A DNA stretch of 5,342 nucleotides. Origin: Beijerinckiaceae bacterium. GTDB taxonomy: Bacteria; Pseudomonadota; Alphaproteobacteria; Rhizobiales; Beijerinckiaceae. How positions within the stretch are numbered: the first letter of the stretch is position 1; every line of letters starts with the position of its first letter. The stretch covers positions 1-5,342 of the forward strand of contig DAIESR010000132.1 of NCBI GenBank assembly GCA_027346205.1, in the 5' to 3' direction. Below, one piece after another: positions 4,763 through 5,342 of the stretch. The notes beneath the pieces are model-generated. The model ran no database searches. It had not been told where the DNA came from and saw only the letters and a program-made list of their open reading frames with translations. The position numbers and the translations under genes were made by a program.

Positions 4763-5342
4763 GCAAGGTGCGCGAGCTCACGGACGAGCGGACACAGCGG
4801 GATTTGACCGACGCGGTTCCGCCGGAGACCGCTGGCCATGCGGAGCCGGGGCCAACGAGCGAGGTGCCACGCGCGAAGCCGGCTCAAGTCGAATGGCGGC
4901 CGCGCACTAATCCATGGCTCGTGGCCATAGTGGTCACGATCGCGGCCTTTATAGAAATCCTCGACACGACGATCGTCAATGTCGCCTTGCCGCATATCGC
5001 CGGCAGCCTCTCGTCGAGCAGCGACGAAGCGACATGGGCGTTGACCTCCTATCTCGTCGCCAATGGCATCGTGCTGACGATTTCCGGCTGGCTTGGCAGC
5101 GTGCTCGGCCGCAAGCGCTATTTCCTGATCTGCATCGCCATGTTCACCGTCTGCTCCTTCCTTTGTGGAACGTCGAGCAGCCTCGGCGAGCTCATCGTTT
5201 TCCGCCTGTTGCAAGGCTTTTTCGGCGGCGGGCTGCAGCCGAACCAGCAATCGATCATTCTCGATTATTTTCCACCGGAGAAACGTGGCGCCGCCTTCGG
5301 GGTGACAGCTGTTGCGATCATCGTGGCGCCGATCCTTGGTCC
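4759..5342 (+). CDS. emrB: EmrB-type DHA2 (14-TMS) major facilitator drug efflux transporter, 3' end outside the window
   Basis: The 194 visible codons are the N-terminal part of a protein usually near 500 residues. After a hydrophilic cytoplasmic lead of about 50 residues comes TM1 with the DHA2 signature LDTTIVNVALPHI (68-80). WALTSYLVANGI (93-104) is TM2. The MFS motif A form GSVLGRKR (113-120) follows, then the motif B region RLLQGFFGGGLQP (149-161). At the right edge APILG (190-194) is the beginning of motif C, typical of drug:H+ antiporters. These proteins export hydrophobic drugs, uncouplers or fatty acids by proton exchange, working with EmrA and a TolC-like channel. The GTG start at 4759 overlaps the emrA stop as GTGA, indicating translational coupling. 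GTG at 4768 is an in-frame alternative. The long soluble N-terminus is more extended than in E. coli EmrB. No break is seen up to the edge. Substrate cannot be predicted. Confidence 0.95.
   Translation, partial: MSKVRELTDERTQRDLTDAVPPETAGHAEPGPTSEVPRAKPAQVEWRPRTNPWLVAIVVTIAAFIEILDTTIVNVALPHIAGSLSSSSDEATWALTSYLVANGIVLTISGWLGSVLGRKRYFLICIAMFTVCSFLCGTSSSLGELIVFRLLQGFFGGGLQPNQQSIILDYFPPEKRGAAFGVTAVAIIVAPILG

Noticed and set aside
4708..5250. 180-residue open frame on the minus strand opposite emrB
   Set aside because: The opposite frame encodes clear MFS transmembrane segments and motifs. This one shows only Ala/Arg/Asp-rich sequence without a domain.

Overview
The window looks like chromosomal DNA from an alphaproteobacterium of the order Hyphomicrobiales (Rhizobiales). 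The reasons are moderately high GC with relaxed start codons, an Omp25/RopB-style outer-membrane barrel, a dense cluster of palindromic intergenic repeats of the 'gagcatgttccggaaaa' kind common in that order, and a TetR-EmrAB efflux locus. A Beijerinckiaceae-like host is a guess from style only.

Layout, left to right. Positions 1-676 hold no gene I recognise. The first 18 bases are the edge of a repeat, and one weakly supported reading frame (160-672, +) ends in a small cysteine-containing motif. Positions 677-820 are a block of nested palindromes (a predicted three-way junction, then a perfect 20-bp hairpin). A rho-independent terminator (836-866) follows, reading leftwards. It closes a 565-residue outer-membrane protein gene (2587 to 890, - strand) that joins two beta-barrel domains: an Omp25-type barrel and an omptin-type (OmpT/Pla) protease barrel with all four catalytic positions apparently kept. 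After a 236-bp spacer without a convincing gene comes a TetR-family repressor (3483 to 2824, -).

The TetR gene is divergent from an EmrA-type membrane fusion protein (3542-4762, +; real start perhaps TTG 3671). The EmrA stop overlaps the GTG start of an EmrB-type DHA2 major facilitator (4759 to beyond the window end). The 58-bp divergent spacer carries a CGAACC-N4-GGTTCG palindrome that overlaps promoter-like elements on both strands. This is the usual arrangement of a self-regulated, drug-responsive efflux operon: the TetR protein would repress itself and emrAB until it binds a ligand. EmrB would move substrates across the inner membrane and EmrA would bridge the periplasm. The TolC-type outer channel is not in the window, and the two-barrel protein next door is not a TolC homologue.

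The most notable object is the Omp25-omptin fusion. Its catalytic Asp/Asp and Asp/His pairs are present, but the two acidic residues that give OmpT its preference for basic P1 residues appear to be replaced.
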